Below are positions 7,494 to 14,579 of a stretch of 39,389 bases of DNA, in pieces. The translations under genes and the position numbers were made by a program. The DNA is taken from contig JAFMFD010000013.1 in assembly GCA_017856385.1 (NCBI GenBank), positions 1-39,389 of the forward strand. Reading direction: 5' to 3'. A model generated the notes under the pieces. It did not search any database. It saw only the letters and a program-made list of their open reading frames with translations, and had not been told where the DNA came from. The DNA comes from Actinomycetota bacterium. GTDB lineage: Bacteria > Actinomycetota > Actinomycetes > S36-B12. The stretch's first letter is position 1; each line of letters starts with the position of its first letter.

Positions 7494-8867
7494 ATGACGA
7501 CGCTGGCATGGCGTGATCGCAAGCGGCCGCTGTGGCTGCTCGCCCTCGCCATGCCCCTGATCCCCTTCGCCGCCGTCGGCCTGCTCGACGTGACCGGCTG
7601 GGCCGTGTGGGCGTGGCTTGGGCCGATCGTCATCCTCGGGGTGGTCCCGCTGATCGACCTGCTGGCCGGGGTCGATCGCGATGGGCCGGGTGACGATGCG
7701 ATCGCCGCCGTCGAGCAGGACCGCTACTACCGCTGGATCACGTTCGCCTTCCTGCCCTTGCAGTACGCGGGGTTCGCGTTCGCGTTCTGGTACCTCGCGA
7801 CGGGCGGGATATCTGTCGTGGACCGGATCGGGCTGGCGGTGACGGTCGGCTTCATCGCCGGTCTGGGCATCAACACCGCGCATGAGCTGGGGCACAAGCG
7901 TGAGGAGCACGAGCGCTGGCTGGCCAAGATCGCCCTCGCGCAGAGCGCCTACGGGCATTTCGCCGTCGAGCACAACCGTGGTCACCATGTGCGGGTCGCG
8001 ACGCCGGAAGACCCGGCGAGCAGCCGGGTCGGGGAGTCCTTCTACGGGTTCTGGCCGCGTACCGTCGGTGGCTCCGTGCGCAGTGCGTGGGCCATCGAGC
8101 GGCGACGCCTCGGGCTGCGCGGGCGTCGACCCCTGAGGTGGGACAACGATGTCGTCAATGCCTGGGCGATGACGCTGGCGCTGTGGATCGTGATGGTCGT
8201 CTGGCTGGGCTGGGCGATCCTGCCGTACCTGGTCATCCAGGCCCTCGTCGGCATCACGCTGCTGGAGGCGGTGAACTACCTCGAGCACTACGGCCTCCTG
8301 CGCGAGCGCGTCGGCACCGGGGAGCGCGAGCGGTACGAGCGCGTGGAGCCCCGGCACAGCTGGAACTCGAACAACCTCGCGACGAACGTGCTGCTGTACC
8401 ACCTGCAGCGTCACAGCGACCACCACGCGTATCCGACCCGTCGCTACCAGGCCCTTCGCGATCACGACGAGGCGCCGGTTCTGCCCACGGGCTACGCCGG
8501 GATGATCCTGCTGGCGCTCGTTCCGTGGGCCTGGAGCCGCGTGATGGATGTGCGGGTCCTCGACCACTACGACGGTGACATCACGCGCGCGAACGTGCAG
8601 CCGTCCGCGCGATCGCGCGTCCTTGAGAGGTACCCCGTCCCCACGCAGTCACCGAGGCTCGCGGTCGACGTGGCGGTCGGTGCGACGTCGACACTCGCCG
8701 AGGCGGCGCACCTGCGCTGCCCGGGGTGCGGCTACCGCTACGACGTCGAGCGCGGTGATCCGCGGGAGGGCCTCATGCCGGGCACCCCGTGGGCCGATGT
8801 GCCCGTGGACTGGGTGTGCCCGGACTGCGGCGTGCGCGGGAGGGACGACTTCGTCGCCGAAGCGTGA
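7494..8867 (+). CDS. alkB: Alkane 1-monooxygenase fused to rubredoxin
   Basis: A 457-residue integral-membrane di-iron hydroxylase that adds oxygen to the end carbon of alkanes or related chains. The three histidine boxes of the AlkB family are present: HELGHK (from His130), EHNRGHH (159-165) and LQRHSDHH (304-311), plus NYLEHYG. Several membrane helices surround them. Residues 405-455 are a rubredoxin, with iron-binding pairs Cys409/Cys412 (CPGCGY) and Cys442/Cys445 (CPDCG), so the electron donor is built into the enzyme. Such fusions are known in actinobacteria. The start at ATG 7494 is set by the promoter spacing. A rubredoxin reductase is not seen nearby. It ends 7 bases from the converging nuclease gene. 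The real substrate range cannot be read from sequence. Confidence 0.93.
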   Translation: MTTLAWRDRKRPLWLLALAMPLIPFAAVGLLDVTGWAVWAWLGPIVILGVVPLIDLLAGVDRDGPGDDAIAAVEQDRYYRWITFAFLPLQYAGFAFAFWYLATGGISVVDRIGLAVTVGFIAGLGINTAHELGHKREEHERWLAKIALAQSAYGHFAVEHNRGHHVRVATPEDPASSRVGESFYGFWPRTVGGSVRSAWAIERRRLGLRGRRPLRWDNDVVNAWAMTLALWIVMVVWLGWAILPYLVIQALVGITLLEAVNYLEHYGLLRERVGTGERERYERVEPRHSWNSNNLATNVLLYHLQRHSDHHAYPTRRYQALRDHDEAPVLPTGYAGMILLALVPWAWSRVMDVRVLDHYDGDITRANVQPSARSRVLERYPVPTQSPRLAVDVAVGATSTLAEAAHLRCPGCGYRYDVERGDPREGLMPGTPWADVPVDWVCPDCGVRGRDDFVAEA

Positions 8868-8874
8868 CGCCGTG

Positions 8875-9765
8875 TCACTCGCAGGCGACCCCGTCGCGAT
8901 CCCGGTCCATGTGTCTGTTGGCGGCGTACAGCGCGGGTGAGTCGGCGCGACGGATCGGCGTCACGCCGGCCGCACGAGCGGCCGTGCAGTTGGTGTATCG
9001 CACGACGTCGCCGGCCACTGCAGCCGTCGGCATCGACGACTGCGGTGCCGGGGGGACGAAGCCCGTGGTGCTCGGGGCAGGCTCGGTGAACGTCCCGTCC
9101 TTCGGCAGCCGCTTGTCCGGGCACGCCGACAGGATCCGGCGGATGGCGTCGCGCTCGGCCGTCGTCACCCACAGGTCGTAGCGGCTCTTCACCGCCACCT
9201 GCCGCGCCACGTACGCGCATCGGTAGCGCCTGCTCGACGGCAGCCATGTGGCCGCATCACCGTCGCCCTTCTGCCGGTTGGCGCTGGCTGAGACGGCGAG
9301 GAGGTTCAGTGGGTCGTTCGCGAACTGCTCGCGCACCGCGAAGTCCAGCTGCTGGGCGCCGGTCGCCCACGCATTGCCCAGCGCGACCACGTGGTCGATG
9401 TCGACCACGGACCGGCCCCTGACGAAGGTCAGGGGGCGGCCTGTGTAGGGGTCCGGGTACAGGACACCGGACAGCACCGTGCAGCGGTTCCCCATGACCC
9501 GCTCGACGAGGTCGCGCCGCAGGACGTCGTTGCGGGTGTCGCACCCGTTGCGGTCGACGTCCTTCCATGACGAGCCGAACTGGGCGCGGTGGTACCACGT
9601 CATGGGCGCGCGGCCCTTGACCGGCAGGGACTCCAGCACCGACAGCGCGGTCGGGGCAGGGTCCGCCATCGCGGGCGACGGCAGTGCCACGGGCACGAGC
9701 AGCAGCGCCGCGGCAAGGGCCAGCAGCAGCGCTGCCGACCTGAACGTCCCCCGCACTGCTGTCAT
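8875..9765 (-). CDS. Secreted HNH nuclease (DUF1524/GmrSD type) with Excalibur domain
   Basis: A 296-residue exported protein. Residues 1-34 are a signal peptide. Residues 50-230 are the HNH domain of the DUF1524/GmrSD C-terminal type: RNGC (Cys75), a second Cys95, then DIDH (122-125) with the catalytic histidine, and a later NRQKGD motif that completes the site. After a proline-rich linker, residues 260-296 form an Excalibur domain, with the calcium-loop motif DRDRDGVACE at the very end. I chose ATG 9765 because the signal peptide begins there. Proteins of this build are common in actinobacteria and are thought to act on extracellular DNA; the role here is inferred. The two paralogues at the window start carry a dead version of this nuclease domain. 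Confidence 0.88.
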   Translation of the reverse strand: MTAVRGTFRSAALLLALAAALLLVPVALPSPAMADPAPTALSVLESLPVKGRAPMTWYHRAQFGSSWKDVDRNGCDTRNDVLRRDLVERVMGNRCTVLSGVLYPDPYTGRPLTFVRGRSVVDIDHVVALGNAWATGAQQLDFAVREQFANDPLNLLAVSASANRQKGDGDAATWLPSSRRYRCAYVARQVAVKSRYDLWVTTAERDAIRRILSACPDKRLPKDGTFTEPAPSTTGFVPPAPQSSMPTAAVAGDVVRYTNCTAARAAGVTPIRRADSPALYAANRHMDRDRDGVACE

Positions 9766-9789
9766 CCCTGCCCCCGATTCGCCCACGCC

Positions 9790-9795
9790 ACTATG
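9790..9795 (-). promoter_or_regulatory. Possible -10 box for the HNH nuclease gene
   Basis: CATAGT on the minus strand, about 24 bases before the ATG at 9765, with a G-rich possible ribosome site (GGGGGCAGGG) in between. No convincing -35 element. Confidence 0.3.
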
Positions 9796-9825
9796 GCAGA
9801 AGCCACACCTAAGGGGTCCTGACGA

Positions 9826-9831
9826 GATACT
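9826..9831 (+). promoter_or_regulatory. Possible -10 box for the membrane protein gene
   Basis: GATACT lies 32 bases before ATG 9864; the sequence AAGGGAG at about 9851-9857 is a good ribosome site for that ATG. A weak candidate on its own. Confidence 0.35.
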
Positions 9832-9863
9832 GGGTACCTGCCAGGTTGACCAAGGGAGCGGGC

Positions 9864-10568
9864 ATGGCAGCGAAGTCCTCAGGCCCACGCGCGGTGGGCG
9901 CGATCCGCGTTATCGCGATCCTGCTCGCCGTCGTCACGGCCCTTTACACCGCGATCGCGCCATCGATCCTGTTCTTCATGTCGATCGGCTCGTACGAGTG
10001 CCTCGGCACGTCCTGCGATGCCGCCACCCGCGCCGTCGCGTGGGGCGCACTCATCGCCTATCTCGCGGGAGCGGTCTCCATCATCGGGTGGATCATGCTG
10101 GCGGTGCGGCCCGGGAGGGCGCCGGCCGTCGTCGCCATCGTGGCTGCCCTGGTGCTCGTGGTGGCAACCCTCGCGCAGGCGTGGGGGGTCTCGACGCTGT
10201 CCGCAGGACGTGCGGCCGGCAGTGCTGCGACCGAACTCGTCGTCACTGCGGCCGAGGCGGCGCAGCGGGCGGTCGAGGAAGTCACCGGCCGGTCGATCAA
10301 GGAGGGCGCGGACATGTGGGGTCCGGACATCGAGGTCGCGGACTGCCCCGATGGCGAGACCGGCTTCGTCGCTGTCGTCCGCCTGTACTTCGCGCCCGGT
10401 GTGGTGGTCGAGGATCCCGCGCAGGTGCGTGACGTGCTCAGTGCCGCATCCCCGGACCCGGTGCCGCCGTCGACTGCCCTCACCTGGACTGTCGAGTGGC
10501 AGGAGGAGGCCGACCGCGGCGTGCTCGAGGTGCGCTCGAACTGCCAGCCGTTGCCCGTGGGGTCCTGA
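9864..10568 (+). CDS. Membrane protein of unknown function (three helices)
   Basis: A 234-residue protein. I chose ATG 9864 because AAGGGAG sits about 7 bases before it; an in-frame TTG at 9846 is less likely. Three hydrophobic segments (about residues 11-37, 55-75 and 80-100) are followed by a 130-residue soluble tail that begins with an alanine-rich helix and contains two cysteines (VADCPD and SNCQP) that could pair. The two extra cysteines between the first helices (ECLGTSC) may also form a disulfide, suggesting an outside loop. The family is not recognised. The gene ends 6 bases before the converging VWA gene. Confidence 0.65.
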   Translation: MAAKSSGPRAVGAIRVIAILLAVVTALYTAIAPSILFFMSIGSYECLGTSCDAATRAVAWGALIAYLAGAVSIIGWIMLAVRPGRAPAVVAIVAALVLVVATLAQAWGVSTLSAGRAAGSAATELVVTAAEAAQRAVEEVTGRSIKEGADMWGPDIEVADCPDGETGFVAVVRLYFAPGVVVEDPAQVRDVLSAASPDPVPPSTALTWTVEWQEEADRGVLEVRSNCQPLPVGS

Positions 10569-10574
10569 TCGGCG

Positions 10575-12542
10575 TCAGCGGCCGCGTGCGCGTGCGGCGA
10601 CGTAGTCACTGATCACGTAGTCGCCCAGCCGGTCGACCGACGGGGCGAGGACCTTGCCGCCGTTGCGGCGGGCCATCGCGTCGAGGAACCGCGCGAGCCG
10701 CGGCTCATCGCCGAGCCGGAACCACGAGATCCCGACCCGCCTGCGGGTCATGGCGTCCACCTGCTCGACCGTGCTGGCGATGGTCTGCGAGGTCGGCGGC
10801 CAGTCGAACCACCAGCCGCCGTCGGGGCTCAGGTGGGCGGTGGGCTCCCCGTCGGTCACCACCATCACGATGCGCTGCGAGCCCGGGTGACGGTCGAGGA
10901 AGCGCCCGGCGAGCATCAGGGCGTGCTGCAGGTTGGTGCCCTGGATCTCGCTGGCCTGCAGGTCGGGGATGTCCATCGGATCGATGACGCGGGCGAGGTT
11001 CGCGAAGCCGATGACCTGCAGGGCGTCCAGCGGGTACGTCGTCGAGGTCAGTGAGTGGAGGGCGAGGGCCATGGTCTTCGCCGCACTCCACGTGTCGTTT
11101 ACCACCATCGAGAACGACTGGTCGATCAGCAGGGCCACGGCAGCACGCGTGACAGTCTCGGTCTCTGCGATCTCGAAGTCCTCGGGGCTCAGCATGGTGC
11201 TGTCGCCCGTGGCGATCCTGCGTCGCACGGCGTTGTGGACGGTGCGAACGGAGTCGATGGCCTCCTCGTCGCCGAATCGCCACGATCGGTGCGTGCCCGT
11301 CGGCTCGCCGGCCGCTCCGGTGCGATGCATGCCATGGTCACCGCGATCGTGCCCGTCGATCTGGTCGAACACCTCGCGCAGGGCTGTGCGCCCGATGCGG
11401 CGGATCGCGCGAGGGCTCAGTCGCAGGCTGTCGCCCTCGCCGGTGAGGAATCCCTGATCGGCGAGATCACGCTGCATCTGCTGCAGCGCCTCGAGGTCGT
11501 CGCGTGCGCTGCGGCCCAGCGCCCGCTCGAGTGCCTCGGGATCGATCTGGTCGAGGTCGGCGAGGGCGTCGGCGTCCGACAGCTGCGAGGCGAGATCCTC
11601 CAGGTCGGCCATCTCGGCGAGCGCCTGCGTGGCATCGGGCAGCCCGAGCGGGGAGTCGCCGCTCAGCGGCGTGCCCCGACGTCGCGAGAGGTCCGGGCGC
11701 AGGGCACCGAGGTTGTCCTGCAGGCGGGCCATCTGCTCCTGCAGCCCCATCGACTCGAGCGCCTGGCTCATCGCCTCGGTGAGCTCGGCGCGCTGCTCGG
11801 GCGTCATCGACGCGAGCATGCGGTCCATCGCTGCTGATCGGCGGGCGAGGTCGTCGATGAACTCCTCGAGGGTCTCCGGCGCATCCGGGAAGAGGTCTCG
11901 GTGCCGATCGATGAAGTCCTCGTAGTCCTGCTGGGTGGCCGTGCCCTCGCGATGGGCCTCGAGCAGGTCGTTCAGGTCCTTCATCATCTCGGCCATGGCG
12001 GCCCGCGCCTGCGGGTCGGCGAGGTTCTCCACCGATCGGGTCAGGCCCGCGAACTGCTGATCGATGACGTCGCGACGCAGTCGCTCCTGCATCTGCTCGA
12101 AGATCTCGCGCGCCTCGTCCGATCGCCACGGGTAATTCGAGAGCTCCTGCATCGCGCGCGGCACATCGTCCGGGAGGGCATCGAGCATCGCCTCCGCGAA
12201 GCGTGCGTCGTCTGACGGGTCCGGGAAGAGCGCACTGCGCTCGGCATCGAGGGCGCGGTCGAGCATCTCGCGCAGGTCCTGCAGCAGCCCATCCATGCTG
12301 CCGGAGCGGCTCAGCTCCCGGTGGCGCTGGCGCATCTGGCGCATCAGGTCCGAGAGGCCCCGGCGGCCCTGGCTTCCGGCACGCAGCACATCGCGCAGCG
12401 CGTCGCGGATCGACTGCCCGGCAAGGATCCGCTCGCCGATCTCATCGACTGCAGCGGCGGCGTCAGCCCGCTCGGCCAGCGGGTCGGGGCCGCCGCGGAA
12501 GGGCCCGTAGCGACCACGTCGGTAGGGCGAGCGTCGGCTCAC
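10575..12542 (-). CDS. VWA-domain protein partnered with MoxR-type ATPase
   Basis: A 655-residue cytoplasmic protein. The GTG at 12542 overlaps the stop of the upstream ATPase gene (GTGA), so the pair is translationally coupled. The first 420 residues are long charged helices rich in Arg, Asp and Glu, likely a scaffold. The C-terminal 200 residues are a von Willebrand factor A domain with the metal-binding motif DQSFS (from Asp474) and a later TDGEP. This build matches the mycobacterial Rv0959 family, which pairs with the ATPase Rv0958, and resembles the D subunit of magnesium chelatase. Such pairs are thought to remodel or insert metals into target proteins; the target here is unknown. No other chelatase or cofactor genes are adjacent. 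Confidence 0.82.
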   Translation of the reverse strand: MSRRSPYRRGRYGPFRGGPDPLAERADAAAAVDEIGERILAGQSIRDALRDVLRAGSQGRRGLSDLMRQMRQRHRELSRSGSMDGLLQDLREMLDRALDAERSALFPDPSDDARFAEAMLDALPDDVPRAMQELSNYPWRSDEAREIFEQMQERLRRDVIDQQFAGLTRSVENLADPQARAAMAEMMKDLNDLLEAHREGTATQQDYEDFIDRHRDLFPDAPETLEEFIDDLARRSAAMDRMLASMTPEQRAELTEAMSQALESMGLQEQMARLQDNLGALRPDLSRRRGTPLSGDSPLGLPDATQALAEMADLEDLASQLSDADALADLDQIDPEALERALGRSARDDLEALQQMQRDLADQGFLTGEGDSLRLSPRAIRRIGRTALREVFDQIDGHDRGDHGMHRTGAAGEPTGTHRSWRFGDEEAIDSVRTVHNAVRRRIATGDSTMLSPEDFEIAETETVTRAAVALLIDQSFSMVVNDTWSAAKTMALALHSLTSTTYPLDALQVIGFANLARVIDPMDIPDLQASEIQGTNLQHALMLAGRFLDRHPGSQRIVMVVTDGEPTAHLSPDGGWWFDWPPTSQTIASTVEQVDAMTRRRVGISWFRLGDEPRLARFLDAMARRNGGKVLAPSVDRLGDYVISDYVAARARGR

Positions 12543-13990
12543 TCGCCGTCGTCCTCGTCGATCACGACGCTGCTGGCGTAGGTGATCGTGACGCCGTCGT
12601 CGTCCTTGTCGATCCGCCGCGTGAGCCACAGGCCCTCGGCCGCGAACTCGATGACCGCGGCCGCGAGTCCTGGCGACTCGTCCATCCCCGGCTCGACGTG
12701 CGACACAACGGCGCCGAGGCCCTCCATGGGCCCGAGGGCATCAAGGATCTCGCGGGCGCTGGTGATGTCGGAGGTCTCGAGCACATTGCCGGCATCGAAG
12801 TGGGCGACGAGCGCGGTGAGGAACGGGCGGGTGCGCTGGCCGCCGAGCAGCTCACGCCACGCGTCTGCCGTGGCCTGCCGGGCGAGCAGCACGAGGATCT
12901 CGTCCTCATTGCCCTCCTCGCCCACGTCGAACTCCACCTTGCCGCGCAGCGAGGGCACGATGTCGACGAGATCGCCGACGCGTGCGACCGGCTCGTCGTC
13001 GCCTGTGATCGCTGCCCGGCGCAGGGCGGCGCCGGAGAGCTCCTCGACGCAGGCGATGGAGAAGCGCGCCGAGACTCCGCTTCGCGGATCGATGGCCGGG
13101 GAGCTGCGCACGCGGTGCGTGAACCTGGCGACGATGTCGAGCAGGTGGTGGGGCACGACCGCCTGGATCTCCGACTCTTGGGCGATCAGCTCGACCTCCT
13201 GCGCGAGGTCGCGCGGGTAGTGCGTGCGGATCTCAGCACCGAAGCGGTCCTTGAGCGGGGTGATGATGCGCCCGCGATTGGTGTAGTCCTCGGGATTCGC
13301 GCTGGCCACGACGAGCATGTCGAGCGGCAGGCGCAGGCTGTAGCCTCGGACCTGGATGTCACGCTCCTCGAGCACGTTCAGCAGCGCCACCTGGATGCGC
13401 TCCACGAGGTCGGGCAGCTCGTTGATCGCGAAGATCCCGCGGTTGGTGCGCGGCACGAGGCCGAAGTGGATGGTCTCCGGGTCGCCGAGGCTGCGGCCCT
13501 CGGCGACCTTTACGGGGTCGATGTCGCCGACGAGGTCGCCGACGGAGGTGTCGGGGGTCGCGAGCTTCTCCCCGTAGCGCTCGCTGCGGTGGCGCCACGC
13601 GATCGGCAGGTCGTCCCCGAGCTCCGCGGCGAGGCGGCGGGCGGAGGCGCTGACGGGGGCCGTCGGCTCGTCATTGATCTCACTGCCCGCGACGTAGGGC
13701 ATCCACTCGTCCAGCAGGCCGATGAGCGAGCGGATGAGCCGCGTCTTGCCCTGACCACGCTCACCGAGAAGGACGAAGTCGTGGCCGGCCAGCAGGGCCC
13801 GCTCGACCTGGGGGCCGACGGTGTCCTCGAACCCGATGATCCCGGGCAGCGTGGGCAGGCCGGCGCGCAGGCGGGCCAGGAGGTTCTGCTGCATCTCGGC
13901 CTTGACCGTGCGGGAGGTGTAGCCGGAGGCGAGGAGGGCGCCGAGGGTTCGGGGCAGGTCGGCGGGCGGAGTGGGCGCGAAGTGGGTCAC
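12539..13990 (-). CDS. AAA+ ATPase, MoxR/magnesium-chelatase-I-like
   Basis: A 483-residue AAA+ protein starting at GTG 13990. The Walker A loop is GERGQGKT (76-83). The Walker B region reads GIFAINELPDL: the usual aspartate is asparagine, while the glutamate needed for hydrolysis is kept. A sensor-1 asparagine follows in ASANPEDY, and an arginine lies in LKDRFG. This arrangement, including the variant Walker B, fits the family of mycobacterial Rv0958 (annotated as a magnesium chelatase). The C-terminal region is helical, with an acidic tail. It is coupled to the VWA gene by a 4-base overlap, so the two form one functional unit. A TAGCGT box 6 bases before the start suggests a leaderless mRNA. 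Confidence 0.85.
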   Translation of the reverse strand: MTHFAPTPPADLPRTLGALLASGYTSRTVKAEMQQNLLARLRAGLPTLPGIIGFEDTVGPQVERALLAGHDFVLLGERGQGKTRLIRSLIGLLDEWMPYVAGSEINDEPTAPVSASARRLAAELGDDLPIAWRHRSERYGEKLATPDTSVGDLVGDIDPVKVAEGRSLGDPETIHFGLVPRTNRGIFAINELPDLVERIQVALLNVLEERDIQVRGYSLRLPLDMLVVASANPEDYTNRGRIITPLKDRFGAEIRTHYPRDLAQEVELIAQESEIQAVVPHHLLDIVARFTHRVRSSPAIDPRSGVSARFSIACVEELSGAALRRAAITGDDEPVARVGDLVDIVPSLRGKVEFDVGEEGNEDEILVLLARQATADAWRELLGGQRTRPFLTALVAHFDAGNVLETSDITSAREILDALGPMEGLGAVVSHVEPGMDESPGLAAAVIEFAAEGLWLTRRIDKDDDGVTITYASSVVIDEDDGE

Positions 13991-13996
13991 CCCCCG

Positions 13997-14002
13997 ACGC
14001 TA
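13997..14002 (-). promoter_or_regulatory. -10 box, leaderless type, for the AAA+/VWA pair
   Basis: TAGCGT on the minus strand ends 6 bases before GTG 13990. No clear -35. It lies back to back with the promoter of the Ddn-family gene in a 60-base intergenic region. Confidence 0.5.
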
Positions 14003-14038
14003 TGCCGACGACGCTGCCGACGCACGGCGATCAGCCGC

Positions 14039-14044
14039 TACCGT
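14039..14044 (+). promoter_or_regulatory. -10 box, leaderless type, for the Ddn-family gene
   Basis: TACCGT, 6 bases before GTG 14051. The same hexamer is found at the same distance before alkB (7 bases) and the Rieske gene (6 bases). Confidence 0.5.
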
Positions 14045-14050
14045 GCGGTC

Positions 14051-14500
14051 GTGGGCTCCCGGGCGTACGACCTCGTCTGGGGCACCGCCCTGACCTCGAC
14101 CCGGGTCGTCCACCAGGCCCTCGTGCGCGTCAGCGGCGGTCGGCTGGGCCAGCGCTTCCCGGGCGGTGCGCAGGTCGTGTGGGTCACGACGCTCGGCCGG
14201 CGGAGCGGCATCTGGCGGCGGACGCCGCTGCTCGGCGCCCGTGACGGGGACTCGTGGGTCGTGGCCGGGTCCAATGCCGGGCAGGAGCAGGTGCCCGCCT
14301 GGGTGCACAACATGCGTGCCCATGACCAAGGCCGGCTCGAGGTCGACGGCGTCGAGAGCGAGGCCGCCTTCGTCGAACTGCATGACCAGGAGCGGGCCGA
14401 CGCGTATGCCCGGCTGGTGGGGATCTGGAAGTCCTTCGCGATGTACGAGCGGAACGCCCAGCGGGCGATCCCGGTCTTCCGGGTCACCCGGCAGTCCTGA
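14051..14500 (+). CDS. Ddn-family F420-dependent nitroreductase-like protein
   Basis: A 149-residue protein of the deazaflavin (F420)-dependent nitroreductase family. It has TTLGRRSGIWRRTPLL, matching the family's G-R-x-S-G-x-x-R-x-x-PL signature, and GSNAGQEQVPAWVHNMRA, matching its G-S-N-x-G...P-x-W motif that lines the F420 pocket. The start at GTG 14051 is chosen from the TACCGT box 6 bases upstream and from the family's length. It implies the host makes coenzyme F420 or a related cofactor. The substrate is unknown. The 3' end, including the stop codon, is part of a 26-base tandem repeat. Confidence 0.83.
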   Translation: MGSRAYDLVWGTALTSTRVVHQALVRVSGGRLGQRFPGGAQVVWVTTLGRRSGIWRRTPLLGARDGDSWVVAGSNAGQEQVPAWVHNMRAHDQGRLEVDGVESEAAFVELHDQERADAYARLVGIWKSFAMYERNAQRAIPVFRVTRQS

Positions 14501-14527
14501 CCTTCCGGGTCACCCGGTAGTCCTGAC
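14476..14527 (+). repeat. 26-base tandem repeat containing a palindrome
   Basis: Two adjacent copies (14476-14501 and 14502-14527) differ at one base. Each holds the perfect dyad CCGGGTCACCCGG (6-base arms around one base). The first copy is the coding end of the Ddn-family gene and its stop; the second is non-coding, about 40 bases before the Rieske -10 box. It could be a slippage duplication, a hairpin pair that ends transcription, or a two-site operator for the downstream gene. Confidence 0.8.
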
Positions 14528-14544
14528 GAGCACGGCCGCGCGCG

Positions 14545-14573
14545 TTGTGGCCCCCGGGTCAGTGGTCTACCGT
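14545..14573 (+). promoter_or_regulatory. Rieske oxygenase promoter (leaderless type)
   Basis: TTGTGG at 14545-14550 and TACCGT at 14568-14573, 17 bases apart. GTG 14580 follows 6 bases later, with no room for a ribosome site. Confidence 0.6.
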
Positions 14574-14579
14574 CGTACC

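Noticed and set aside
7251-8567. 438-codon minus-strand open frame
   Set aside because: Antisense to alkB; its content mirrors the sense codons and shows no family motif.
12203-14050. Long plus-strand open frame leading into the Ddn-family gene
   Set aside because: It lies antisense to the AAA+ and VWA genes, its residues are composition-driven (Arg, Gly, Ala rich), and homology begins only at about 14051, where a leaderless start box is found.
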